Shown here: one piece after another, positions 33,261 through 40,604 of the stretch
Layout of the letters: every line of letters begins with the position of its first letter
How positions within the stretch are numbered: the stretch's first letter is position 1
NCBI RefSeq assembly: GCF_027924405.1
Contig: NZ_AP026978.1
Span: 3,410,001-3,474,000 of the forward strand
DNA length: 64,000 nucleotides
Source of the DNA: Nocardia sputorum
Lineage (GTDB): Bacteria; Actinomycetota; Actinomycetes; Mycobacteriales; Mycobacteriaceae
Reading direction: 5' to 3'
The notes under the pieces: model-generated
What the model was told of the DNA's origin: nothing
What the model saw: the letters and a program-made list of their open reading frames with translations, nothing else
The model's database searches: none
Position numbers and translations under genes: made by a program

Positions 33261-34040
33261 CTAGTCGCGCCAGACGGGTGGGCGCTTCGCCAGGAAAGCC
33301 GCCATCCCTTCCCTGGCACCGGGAAGTTGAGCGGCGGCGGCCATGACTTCCAGAGCGAGGGTGTAGGCATCCGCTTCGGGGCGGTCGATTTGGCGATAGA
33401 GGGTGCGTTTACCGAGTGCTTTGCTGGCCCGGCTGCCGCGGGTAGCGCGGGCGAGCAACTCGTCCACTGCGGTATCCAGGTCGGCGTCGGGCACGGCTCG
33501 GTTGATCAGACCCCATTGTTCGGCGGTGCGGGCATCGATCGGGTCGCCGGTGAGAGCCAGTTCCATCAGTCGTTTACGGCCCACGGCGCGGGCCACCGGC
33601 ACCGCGGGGGTGTGGCAGAACCAGCCACCCTTGCCGCCGGGGAGCGCGAAACCGGCCGATTCGGCGGCGACGGCCAGATCGCATGAGGCCACCAGTTGGC
33701 AGCCGGCGGCCGTGGCCAGACCGTGCACCCGGGCGATCACCACCTGCGGCACCGACTGGATGGTCGACATGAGCTCGGTGCACAGCGTGAGCAGTTCCCG
33801 CACGCCGAGCAGGTCGCGCGCGGCGACGTCGGCGAAGTCGTGTCCCGCGGAGAACACCGGACCGTGCGCTCCGAGCACGATCCCGGTGGCGTCGGTCTCA
33901 CCGGCGGCCCGGAACGAGGCGAGCAGTTCGGCGAGATGCTCGCCCGACAGCGCGTTGCGCCGCTCCGGCCGGTTCATGGTGATGCGCACCGTGTCGCCGT
34001 CCCGCACGACCAGCAAATGCCGATACTCCAAAGCGGTCAT
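33261..34040 (-). CDS. Enoyl-CoA hydratase/isomerase family protein lacking both catalytic Glu
   Basis: A 259-residue crotonase-fold protein with RITMNRPERRNALSGEHLAE near the start and FSAGHDFADVAARD, the first oxyanion segment. In the active-site stretch HGLATAAGCQLVASCDLAVA, Gln115 stands where hydratases have the first Glu. In FALPGGKGGWFCHTP, Gly135 stands where the second Glu is expected. This matches the ECHDC3-like subgroup rather than true hydratases, so another CoA-ester reaction or a non-enzymatic role is likely. ATG 34040 is well placed. No operon partner is present. Confidence 0.85.
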   Translation of the reverse strand: MTALEYRHLLVVRDGDTVRITMNRPERRNALSGEHLAELLASFRAAGETDATGIVLGAHGPVFSAGHDFADVAARDLLGVRELLTLCTELMSTIQSVPQVVIARVHGLATAAGCQLVASCDLAVAAESAGFALPGGKGGWFCHTPAVPVARAVGRKRLMELALTGDPIDARTAEQWGLINRAVPDADLDTAVDELLARATRGSRASKALGKRTLYRQIDRPEADAYTLALEVMAAAAQLPGAREGMAAFLAKRPPVWRD

Positions 34041-34290
34041 ATCTCCACCGTAGAACGCGACGACACGTCATGTCGCGATCGCCGGTGGTAGGCGTTCGAG
34101 CACCGGACCGCGCCGCGCGAAATGGGACGGCACCCATGGCCGACTCTGCGGAACGTCGACCGAATCGCAGACGCGGGCTTTCCGCCTGGCATGGCTGGTT
34201 ACGATCGGCAGCAGCCGCAACCGTACCGGTCCGGCACTGCTCTGAAGACCAGGCCGGCTCGCGGCTGTAGTCAGTCGCCGACGGACGAGG

Positions 34291-34322
34291 GGCGTGACCT
34301 CACAGGACGGTGAGGTCACGCC
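34291..34322 (-). terminator. Hairpin terminator of the cadI gene
   Basis: GGCGTGACCTCAC at 34291-34303, a 6-base loop, then GTGAGGTCACGCC at 34310-34322: a perfect 13-base stem 17 bases beyond the cadI stop (minus strand). No other gene is apparent at 34041-34339. Confidence 0.8.
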
Positions 34323-34339
34323 GGGAGCCGCGCCATCGG

Positions 34340-34870
34340 TCAGCCGCAACAAGTGGCGCCAGAGGCGATCGCTTCCTTCTTCGCCGTCGGGGTGCAGCAC
34401 GCACCTTCGGCGGCGGCTTCCGCCGTCGTACCACAGCAAGCCTGAACCGCCTCGGCCTCGGCGGGCGTGGCCGCGCCGGTGAGTGCTGGTGCGGTGCCGA
34501 AGGTCTCACTGTCGGCCAGTACGGTGTAGACCTCCCAGCGTTCGTCGTTCGGGCCGGTGACCCAGACCTTGTCTTGGGTGGCGAAGCAGCAGGTCGTGGC
34601 GATCTGTTCTTCGGTGAACAGCCCCGCCTGCGACAGGCGGGCGATCTCCGCGTGCACCCGGTCGGAGCTTTCGACTTCGACGCCCAGATGGTTGAGGCCG
34701 CCGCCGTGGCCGGGGTTCTCGATCAGCACGAGTTTCAACGGCGGCTCGGCGATGGCGAAGTTGGCGTAGCCGGGCTTGCGCTTGGCGGGCTCGGTCCGGA
34801 ACAGGGTCGAGTAGAACCGCACGGCCTGGTCGATGTCGTCGACGTCGAGGGCGAGCTGGATACGGGACAT
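34340..34870 (-). CDS. cadI: CadI-type cadmium/arsenic-induced vicinal-oxygen-chelate protein
   Basis: A 176-residue protein. Residues 1-120 are a glyoxalase-like (VOC) domain: MSRIQLALDVDDIDQAVRFY, RKPGYANFAIAEPPLKLVLI, LNHLGVEVESSD, TTCCFATQDKVWVTGPNDER and WEVYTVLADSETFG. It is very similar to mycobacterial CadI. Relatives of ArsI (C-As lyase) bind Fe(II) with His, His, Glu; here the His and Glu of NHLG and WEVY are kept, but the first ligand position is Gln5, as in CadI. A paired Cys (TTCC) may bind trivalent arsenicals, and the tail has three more CC pairs. It is divergent from an ArsR gene across an inverted operator pair. SD-like GGAGG precedes ATG 34870. Confidence 0.88.
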   Translation of the reverse strand: MSRIQLALDVDDIDQAVRFYSTLFRTEPAKRKPGYANFAIAEPPLKLVLIENPGHGGGLNHLGVEVESSDRVHAEIARLSQAGLFTEEQIATTCCFATQDKVWVTGPNDERWEVYTVLADSETFGTAPALTGAATPAEAEAVQACCGTTAEAAAEGACCTPTAKKEAIASGATCCG

Positions 34871-34887
34871 GACTACCTCCACTTGTG

Positions 34888-34945
34888 TGACATATATCGA
34901 AGAACCGGTTCGACGCCGAGTCTGCCACCTTTTCGACATATGTCA
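34888..34945. promoter_or_regulatory. Inverted ArsR operator pair between cadI and arsR
   Basis: TGACATATATCGA at 34888-34900 recurs inverted at 34933-34945 (TCGACATATGTCA), with 12 of 13 bases matching. The second contains the palindrome GACATATGTC. The pair sits in the divergent promoter and probably binds the ArsR-type protein encoded at 34969. Confidence 0.65.
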
Positions 34946-34968
34946 ATGCAGCCGGTATGGTCGATCGC

Positions 34969-35328
34969 ATGCCCAAGACGCTGCCCTTGATCGACATGTC
35001 CGCCCCGGTCTGCTGCCCGCCGGTCGCCGCCGGACCGGTCGACGACGACGCCGCGCTGGAAGTGGCGCTGCGGCTGAAAGCGATCGCCGACCCGGCGCGG
35101 GTGAAACTGCTGTCGCTGCTGTTGACCAGCGCGCCGGGCCAGGAGAACGGCGGCGACCTGGCCGCCGCGGTCGGGTTGTCGGAGTCGACGGTCAGCCACC
35201 ACCTCGGCCAACTCCGCAAGGCCGGGCTCGTGGAATCCGAGCGACGTGGCATGAACACCTTCCACCGCGCCCGCCGCGACGCCCTCGCGGCATTGTGCGT
35301 GGTGCTGGACCCCAACTGCTGCCGCTGA
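34969..35328 (+). CDS. ArsR/SmtB-family metalloregulator paired with cadI
   Basis: A 119-residue winged-helix repressor: LRLKAIADPARVKLLSLLLT, recognition helix LSESTVSHHLGQLRKAGLVE. The N-terminal APVCCPP pair resembles the N-terminal As(III)-binding cysteines of corynebacterial ArsR. A C-terminal LCVVLDPNCCR adds three more cysteines, and the CVC motif in the recognition region is absent. It therefore represents a different metal-site type from the arsR at 11868. ATG 34969 is chosen; ATG 34957 in the same frame would add four residues. It is divergent from cadI and probably controls it. Confidence 0.85.
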   Translation: MPKTLPLIDMSAPVCCPPVAAGPVDDDAALEVALRLKAIADPARVKLLSLLLTSAPGQENGGDLAAAVGLSESTVSHHLGQLRKAGLVESERRGMNTFHRARRDALAALCVVLDPNCCR

Positions 35329-35382
35329 CCCGTGCGACCCGGGGCGGATCGCGTTCTCAGGCAGAGTTGGTGAAGCGGGTGG

Positions 35383-35760
35383 TCACCCTATGGCCTGCTG
35401 CATGGCGACTCCGTCGACGTAGGAGTGCTTCTCCTTGACCGCGCCGTCTTCGATCAGGACATAGTCCGCGAGATCGACGTGAACCTGCTTGCCGGTCGCG
35501 GAGGTTCCGGTCAGCTGCCACTGCACCACCCAGAAGTCCTCCCCGACACGCAGCGATACCAAGTGGAAGGTCAGGTCGGGAACCAGGGCGAAGGTCCCCG
35601 CCGCAGCCTCGCGGATGGCGCGCCTGCCTCGTGCGGGCTCCTGGCCCGAGTGCAGGTGGAAAACCGAGTCGACGGTGTGGAGTTCGGCGATTCGGGCCGG
35701 GTCGCGGTCCACCCAGCAGGCGTGGTAGCGCTCGAACAGTTCGCGCGTAGCAGTGGTCAT
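35383..35760 (-). CDS. SnoaL-like (NTF2 fold) protein
   Basis: A 125-residue small alpha+beta protein: TRELFERYHACWVDRDPARI, then ELHTVDSVFHLHSGQEPARG and FWVVQWQLTGTSATGKQVHV. This is the cone-like NTF2/SnoaL fold used by cyclases, isomerases and other small enzymes. The specific activity is unknown. It is divergent from the PucR-type regulator, which may control it. Confidence 0.8.
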   Translation of the reverse strand: MTTATRELFERYHACWVDRDPARIAELHTVDSVFHLHSGQEPARGRRAIREAAAGTFALVPDLTFHLVSLRVGEDFWVVQWQLTGTSATGKQVHVDLADYVLIEDGAVKEKHSYVDGVAMQQAIG

Positions 35761-35879
35761 GATGGTGGTCTCCGGTACTCCGTCGTGCGGACCATGTCAC
35801 CTCAGTGTCGTCGGCGGCTGCCCGTCGCGGCGACAGGCGCATGCCTCCACTTCACCCACTTTCGTTGTGCCCACGCACA

Positions 35880-37022
35880 ATGCACGCTAGTTTGACGGCA
35901 GTGACCCAGGACACCCGTCTCGCGCACCCGCGCCTGCTCCGCGAGCTGCGGGCGGACCTGGCTGCGATCTCCGAGATGATCACGGCGAGAATCGAACACG
36001 ATGAGAAGGACTACGGCGACGCCGTCCTCGCTCACCACGAATTGGCCACGCTCGTCACCGACAGTCTCGCGGCATTGCTGGACGCGATCGCCGGCAGCCG
36101 GTACTCGCTCGAACCCGCGCACCGGGCCGGACGCCTCAAAGCCGAGCGAGGCATTCCGCTGGACAGTTTGCTGCACGCGTTCCGCGTCGCGGGCATGGCG
36201 TTCTGGGAGGTCATCGTCGAACGCGCTCGGCCCGACGACCGTTCCGCGCTGCCCCAGCTGTCCACCCGGGTATGGGCCACTGTCGACGAGTACTCCGTCG
36301 CGGCCGCCGACATCTATCGGCGCGTCGCGTTCACCGGGGGCGATCACCCCGATCAACGGCTGTTGCGAGCACTGCTCGATCCCGACCTCCCACCCGCGCA
36401 GCGCGAGGACTTGGGCACACGGATGCGGCTGCCCGCCCGAGGCACGTTCGTCATCCTGGTCGGCGACATTCGCTTGGCCGCGGCCGGAGTGACCACCGTG
36501 CGGACGCTGCTCGCCGACGACCGCGTCACCCTCGCCGCCGCGCACTCGCCGCTTTCGCTCGTCCAGGCACTCCACGGCGCGGCCACGCGCGCCGGCGCCA
36601 GTAGACCGTTCACCGACCTGGTCTCCGCCCCTGCCGCACTCGACCAGGCGCGCCTCGCGTTCCGGTGTCTGAGCCCCACGGACACCGAAATCCACACCTA
36701 CGCTTCGTCGCCGGCGCGTGCTTTGATCGCGGCCCAACCCGCGCTTGCCGCCGACCTCTTCGCCGAGACGCTCACCGCATTAGACCGACTCCACCCCAGT
36801 GACGCCGCCGCTCTGGTGCAGACGGCTCTGGCCTGGTACGAGCTCGGCGGTTCGACATCGGCGGTGGGGGAGCGCCTGCACCTGCACCGCAACACGGTCT
36901 TGCACCGTCTCAAACGGATAGAGCGGCTCACCGGTTCAGCATTCACGGTGCCCGCCGATGCGGCGCTATTGTATCTGGCGCTGCAAGCACGGTTGCTCCG
37001 GGCACCGGGCGACCCGTGCTGA
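35880..37022 (+). CDS. PucR/CdaR-type helix-turn-helix regulator
   Basis: A 380-residue regulator. The N-terminal half is helical (RELRADLAAISEMITARIEH, AGRLKAERGIPLDSLLHAFR), the RsbT-like/GGDEF-related region of this class. The C-terminal 60 residues are the PucR-type HTH_30 domain with AVGERLHLHRNTVLHRLKRI. These proteins activate or repress catabolic or secondary-metabolism genes; the ligand is unknown. The start at ATG 35880 is tentative; a GTG at 35901 is also possible. It is divergent from the SnoaL-like gene. Confidence 0.8.
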   Translation: MHASLTAVTQDTRLAHPRLLRELRADLAAISEMITARIEHDEKDYGDAVLAHHELATLVTDSLAALLDAIAGSRYSLEPAHRAGRLKAERGIPLDSLLHAFRVAGMAFWEVIVERARPDDRSALPQLSTRVWATVDEYSVAAADIYRRVAFTGGDHPDQRLLRALLDPDLPPAQREDLGTRMRLPARGTFVILVGDIRLAAAGVTTVRTLLADDRVTLAAAHSPLSLVQALHGAATRAGASRPFTDLVSAPAALDQARLAFRCLSPTDTEIHTYASSPARALIAAQPALAADLFAETLTALDRLHPSDAAALVQTALAWYELGGSTSAVGERLHLHRNTVLHRLKRIERLTGSAFTVPADAALLYLALQARLLRAPGDPC

Positions 37023-37155
37023 CGGCAACGCTTCTCACCTTGCACGTCCGCGCGAAGGACGCACGATCAGCCGGATCGCCCGCTACGTCGCGGACGCCGC
37101 GATCGTCGGCTCAGTCAGCCGCTCGGTGAATGTCGAACACCGCGCAGAGGCCGTG

Positions 37156-38160
37156 TCACTGCTCCGGCACTTTCCGCCGGGTGGGTGACGTCCGCGCCGA
37201 CCCGCGCGGGTCGGCGCGCGAGCGGTCCTCGTCACCCGCGCAGTCATCGGCCCAGCGGAGAAGCGCTCGGTAGAGCCAGAATTGGGCGGCTCCGGAGGTG
37301 GTGGCACCGGTGATCTCGGTGGTCAGCGTCCAATAACGGTGGATACCGTGGTGGTTGTCGGTGGCGTTGTCGAGGAGCCTGCGGCGCAGGCGTGGGGTGT
37401 CGCGTTCGCCTCGTGCGGTGGCGTGCGCCTCGATGAACCGGTCGAGTTCGGGGCCGGGACCGGGGCGGCGGTGTGCGGCGACGAGCGGATCCACGGTTTC
37501 GCAGACTTCGGCAACCGCCGTCACCAGTGCGCATTTGTCGCGAATTCCCCTGGGGTCTGTTCGCCACAGTTGACCTGCCATCGCGACGCTCAATGCGGGA
37601 TCGGTGACGCGAGCTACGAGTTCGGCGTACGCCACGAGATGCTCGGGCGGCGGATCGGTCGGCAGGTGCGGAAGGTTCATCGCGACGAATCCGTCGAATA
37701 TCGCCGTCGGCAGGGGAGCCAGCAGTCGCCGCCAGAACGCGATGAGACGGTCCTGCGCGTGGCGACGGTCCTGCACAGCGGCAAGCCATTCCAGCCGAGC
37801 GGCGTGTTGGGTGGGTGCCGCGTCCTCGACAGCGCGCAGCGACGCCCGCCGCCAGGCCAGCACGCCGAGTTCGGTGTCCAGCGCCGCCCGCTCGGCGGCG
37901 ACCGCGTCGGTGATCGACGTGCGGCCGGCGAGGACGTCGACGATCGCCGGCAGTCCCAGGCCGAGCGCACGGAGTCGGCGCAGCAGCAGTACCCGGTCCA
38001 CCGCGGTCGCCGGATCGAACAATCGGTGCCCGCCGGAGCTACGCCGTGACTCCAGAATCCCTTCGTCGCAATAGAAGCGGAGCGTACGGACGGGCACGCC
38101 GGTCGAGCGCGACAGGTCCCCGATGCCGACCAGGCCGTCACGGTGTGTGTTCTCGGTCAC
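37156..38160 (-). CDS. MerR-family transcriptional regulator
   Basis: A 334-residue regulator from GTG 38160. The winged-helix head VGIGDLSRSTGVPVRTLRFY, then CDEGILESRRSSGGHRLFDP, is a typical MerR DNA-binding domain. After the linker helix, a long C-terminal domain (about 200 residues with RLIAFWRRLLAPLPTAIFDG) replaces the short metal loop, so it is a ligand- rather than metal-responsive type. It is divergent from the maleylpyruvate-isomerase-like gene, whose promoter it likely controls. Confidence 0.85.
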   Translation of the reverse strand: MTENTHRDGLVGIGDLSRSTGVPVRTLRFYCDEGILESRRSSGGHRLFDPATAVDRVLLLRRLRALGLGLPAIVDVLAGRTSITDAVAAERAALDTELGVLAWRRASLRAVEDAAPTQHAARLEWLAAVQDRRHAQDRLIAFWRRLLAPLPTAIFDGFVAMNLPHLPTDPPPEHLVAYAELVARVTDPALSVAMAGQLWRTDPRGIRDKCALVTAVAEVCETVDPLVAAHRRPGPGPELDRFIEAHATARGERDTPRLRRRLLDNATDNHHGIHRYWTLTTEITGATTSGAAQFWLYRALLRWADDCAGDEDRSRADPRGSARTSPTRRKVPEQ

Positions 38161-38232
38161 GATCGCTGGAACCTCCACCCCGGTGGAGTTCCTACCGTAC
38201 TGGAACACCCACCAGGACAAGGAGTGACACCG

Positions 38233-38889
38233 ATGACCGAGCACACGACGATGAACACCGAGCAGATCTGGCGGGCAGTTGCCGCGGAGCGGGCCGGTCT
38301 GGCCGAGCTGTTGGCGCGACTGCCCGAAGAAGACTGGGACCGCCCTTCGCTGTGCGCGGGCTGGCGTGTGCGTGAGGTAGTCGCGCACGTGGTGCTGTCG
38401 GCGCGCGCCGATATCGGCTGGATCCTCGTCAATCTGATCCGCGCCCGCGGCAGTCTGCACCGGGCCATCCGCGACACCGCTGTTCGCCACGCCGAGCGTC
38501 GCACGACCGGGCAGTTGCTCGGCGAGCTGCGCGACAGCATCGACGCGCGCGTCACGGTCATCGGCACGACACCGGCGGATCGGCTGATGGATCTGCTGGT
38601 GCACGGCCAAGACATCGCGCTGCCGCTCGGCATCTCCCGGCAGATGCCGGGCCCCGCCGCCCGGACCGCGATCGACCGAATCTGGACGACAGGCGCACCG
38701 TTCCACGCTCGCCGGAGGTTCGCCGGTTACCGCCTTGTCGCCAGCGACATCGATTGGGCGGCGGGCGAGGGAGCGGTCATCACCGGCCCGATCGCCGCCC
38801 TCCTACTGGTCGTGACCGGTCGCCGGGAAGGGTGGGACCGGCTCACCGGCGACGGGGCGGCCTCGGCGGCGGAACATGATCGAGTGTGA
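38233..38889 (+). CDS. Maleylpyruvate-isomerase-family (DinB-like) mycothiol-dependent enzyme
   Basis: A 218-residue DinB-fold protein. Typical motifs are LLARLPEEDWDRPSLCAGWR, the metal-binding VREVVAHVVLSA and DLLVHGQDIALPLGISRQMP; the two His plus a third ligand bind a divalent metal. Family members are mycothiol-dependent isomerases or transferases. The gene starts at ATG 38233 with AAGGAG nine bases before it, and lies downstream of a divergent promoter shared with the MerR gene. Confidence 0.85.
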   Translation: MTEHTTMNTEQIWRAVAAERAGLAELLARLPEEDWDRPSLCAGWRVREVVAHVVLSARADIGWILVNLIRARGSLHRAIRDTAVRHAERRTTGQLLGELRDSIDARVTVIGTTPADRLMDLLVHGQDIALPLGISRQMPGPAARTAIDRIWTTGAPFHARRRFAGYRLVASDIDWAAGEGAVITGPIAALLLVVTGRREGWDRLTGDGAASAAEHDRV

Positions 38890-38916
38890 TCACGGTCGGA
38901 CCCGATAGCTGAACCG

Positions 38917-38953
38917 ATGCTCCCGGACCCGACAGCGCCGGGGCGGGGAGCAT
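38917..38953. terminator. Possible hairpin terminator
   Basis: ATGCTCCC at 38917-38924 pairs with GGGAGCAT at 38946-38953 around a 21-base GC-rich loop, between two convergent genes. Confidence 0.4.
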
Positions 38954-39063
38954 CCGGCCGGACCGGAAGCAGGCGTGGCGGTTGCTCGGGCGACGCGGAG
39001 GCCGTCACCGCAGCCGGTGCCGAGCAAACGACAACCACGGGAAGCGAATTCGTGCAGCGCGAG

Positions 39064-39933
39064 TCAGAGAAGTTCTTCGAAAGTACGTTCGAACCCCAGC
39101 GCGCCGCGGCCGTCGGCCACCTGACGGTCGAGAAGGTTTTTCAAAGGCGCGACGAAATCGAGGGCGACATTCGCGTCCCGACTGGCGCGGTTGATCGCGT
39201 CGAGCGCGGCTTTGTGAAAGGCGATCGATTGGACGGGGTCGGCATAGGCGGCGGCGTCGATGACAGCGCCCTGATGCGGCAGCGACTCGGTCATCGCGGT
39301 GACCCACGCGGCGGCGCGCCGACCGAATTCGGCGGCGGAGACGCCGACGGAGCGCATCATGGCCGCACCGTGCAGGAAACCGCCGAACATGGCGTACATG
39401 GTGGCGAGCAGGGCGAAGTCGTAGGTCGAGGCCAAGCCCGCGTCGTCGCCGAAAAATTCTGCGGCGGAGAGGAATTCCAGGGTTTCGCGGTGCGCGTCGA
39501 AGATTGCCCGCGAGCCGCTGTAGAGGATCGCGGCGCCGGGCAGGCCGATCATCGGTGGCACCGCCATGATCCCGCCGTCCAGGTAGTCGCAGTCGAGTCC
39601 GGCCGCCCACGTGGCCAGTTCGCGCGCCTCGCCCGGGGCGGTGCTGGTCAGGTTGATCAGTTGCCGTCCGGCCAGTCGCTCGGCCACTGGGTCGAGGGTG
39701 GCGTGCACCGACGCGTGGTCGAGCAGGACGGCGATGATCGGACCGCCGGCCTCGATCGCCTCGGCGAGCGTCGCGGCCCGGACGGCTCCGGCGGCGAGGA
39801 GTTCGGCATCCTTCCCCTGGGTGCGGTTCCAGACGGTCGTCGGCACGCCGGCCTTCAGGAATGTCGCGGCAAGTGCGCGGCCCATCGCACCGAGGCCCAG
39901 GATGGTCACGGGGGTCTTCGTGGTCTCCGCCAT
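39064..39933 (-). CDS. Imine-reductase-like NADP-binding dehydrogenase
   Basis: A 289-residue protein of the 3-hydroxyisobutyrate dehydrogenase/imine reductase superfamily. The Rossmann loop is VTILGLGAMGRALAATFLKA, with NRTQGKD for NADP binding. The IRED-like signature is CDYLDGGIMAVPPMIGLPGA, and the C-terminal helical dimer domain has YDFALLATMYAMFGGFLHGA. Imine reductases reduce cyclic imines and often lie near biosynthetic clusters. It starts at ATG 39933 and is divergent from an HxlR regulator; an inverted repeat lies between them. It may be independent of the PKS to the right. Confidence 0.8.
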   Translation of the reverse strand: MAETTKTPVTILGLGAMGRALAATFLKAGVPTTVWNRTQGKDAELLAAGAVRAATLAEAIEAGGPIIAVLLDHASVHATLDPVAERLAGRQLINLTSTAPGEARELATWAAGLDCDYLDGGIMAVPPMIGLPGAAILYSGSRAIFDAHRETLEFLSAAEFFGDDAGLASTYDFALLATMYAMFGGFLHGAAMMRSVGVSAAEFGRRAAAWVTAMTESLPHQGAVIDAAAYADPVQSIAFHKAALDAINRASRDANVALDFVAPLKNLLDRQVADGRGALGFERTFEELL

Positions 39934-40014
39934 GGCGGAATCAACTCCTTGGGGTAGAGGAACGTCCTGGTCAGCGCGCTGGGACCAAGATTGCTCGCTG
40001 CCCGGCAAGGAGGC

Positions 40015-40041
40015 AAGTACCTACTATTTTGTCCGGTACTT
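40015..40041. promoter_or_regulatory. HxlR operator between the reductase gene and hxlR
   Basis: AAGTACC at 40015-40021 and GGTACTT at 40035-40041 form a perfect inverted repeat with a 13-base spacer in the divergent promoter. HxlR proteins typically bind such GTAC-containing repeats. Confidence 0.6.
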
Positions 40042-40076
40042 ACCTATTGGTTGGTGAACAGGTGGAGAGGGTGGCG

Positions 40077-40433
40077 ATGGGCGCGAAACGATCAGGGCCG
40101 TACTTCTGCGGCATCGACGCCGCGATGGATGTCGTCGGCGGCAAGTGGAAGGCGCTGATCCTGTGGGAGCTGGAGAACCATGGCGTACGGCGCTTCGGTG
40201 AGTTGCGCAAGGGACTGCCGGGGGTCTCGGAGAAGATGCTGATCCAGCAACTGCGCGAGCTGGAAGAGGACGGCATCGTCAGCCGGACCGTATACCGCGA
40301 AGTGCCGCCGCGGGTGGAATACCGGCTGACCGAGATCGGGGTGGCGCTCAACGCCGCACTGGAACCGCTGGGCGCCTGGGGACGCGCCCGGATCGATCGG
40401 ATCGGGGCGGGACGCGTGCATCCCCAGCCGTGA
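40077..40433 (+). CDS. HxlR-family transcriptional regulator
   Basis: A 118-residue winged-helix protein: FCGIDAAMDVVGGKWKALIL, WELENHGVRRFGELRKGLPG, VSEKMLIQQLRELEEDGIVS. This is the complete HxlR fold, with a Cys near the N-terminus (Cys11) as in redox- or aldehyde-sensing members. It probably regulates the divergent imine-reductase-like gene. It ends 170 bases before the PKS. Confidence 0.9.
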   Translation: MGAKRSGPYFCGIDAAMDVVGGKWKALILWELENHGVRRFGELRKGLPGVSEKMLIQQLRELEEDGIVSRTVYREVPPRVEYRLTEIGVALNAALEPLGAWGRARIDRIGAGRVHPQP

Positions 40434-40448
40434 GTGAATCCTTCAAAA

Positions 40449-40516
40449 GTGAATGTTTCACTCGGGCAACATCGTTGAGCGGAAGATCAAGCTACTAGTT
40501 GGTAACTTTAGTTACC
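40449..40516. promoter_or_regulatory. Two palindromes in the PKS promoter region
   Basis: GTGAATGTTTCAC at 40449-40461 (5-base arms, 3-base centre) and GGTAACTTTAGTTACC at 40501-40516 (perfect 7-base arms, 2-base centre) stand out in a relatively AT-rich leader between hxlR and the PKS. They are plausible repressor sites; the regulator is not known. Confidence 0.6.
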
Positions 40517-40604
40517 TTTGTGCATCCGTCGTGTAATTGACGCATAACCGGGCCCGTCGTATGTTCCACGTCACAACTTTGGCAAGATGTGGGTGGCGGC
40601 GCGG

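Noticed and set aside
39064..40433. The imine-reductase-like gene and HxlR gene as part of the PKS cluster
   Set aside because: They have their own divergent operator, and the PKS has different palindromes. Proximity alone is not enough, so they are kept as neighbours only.
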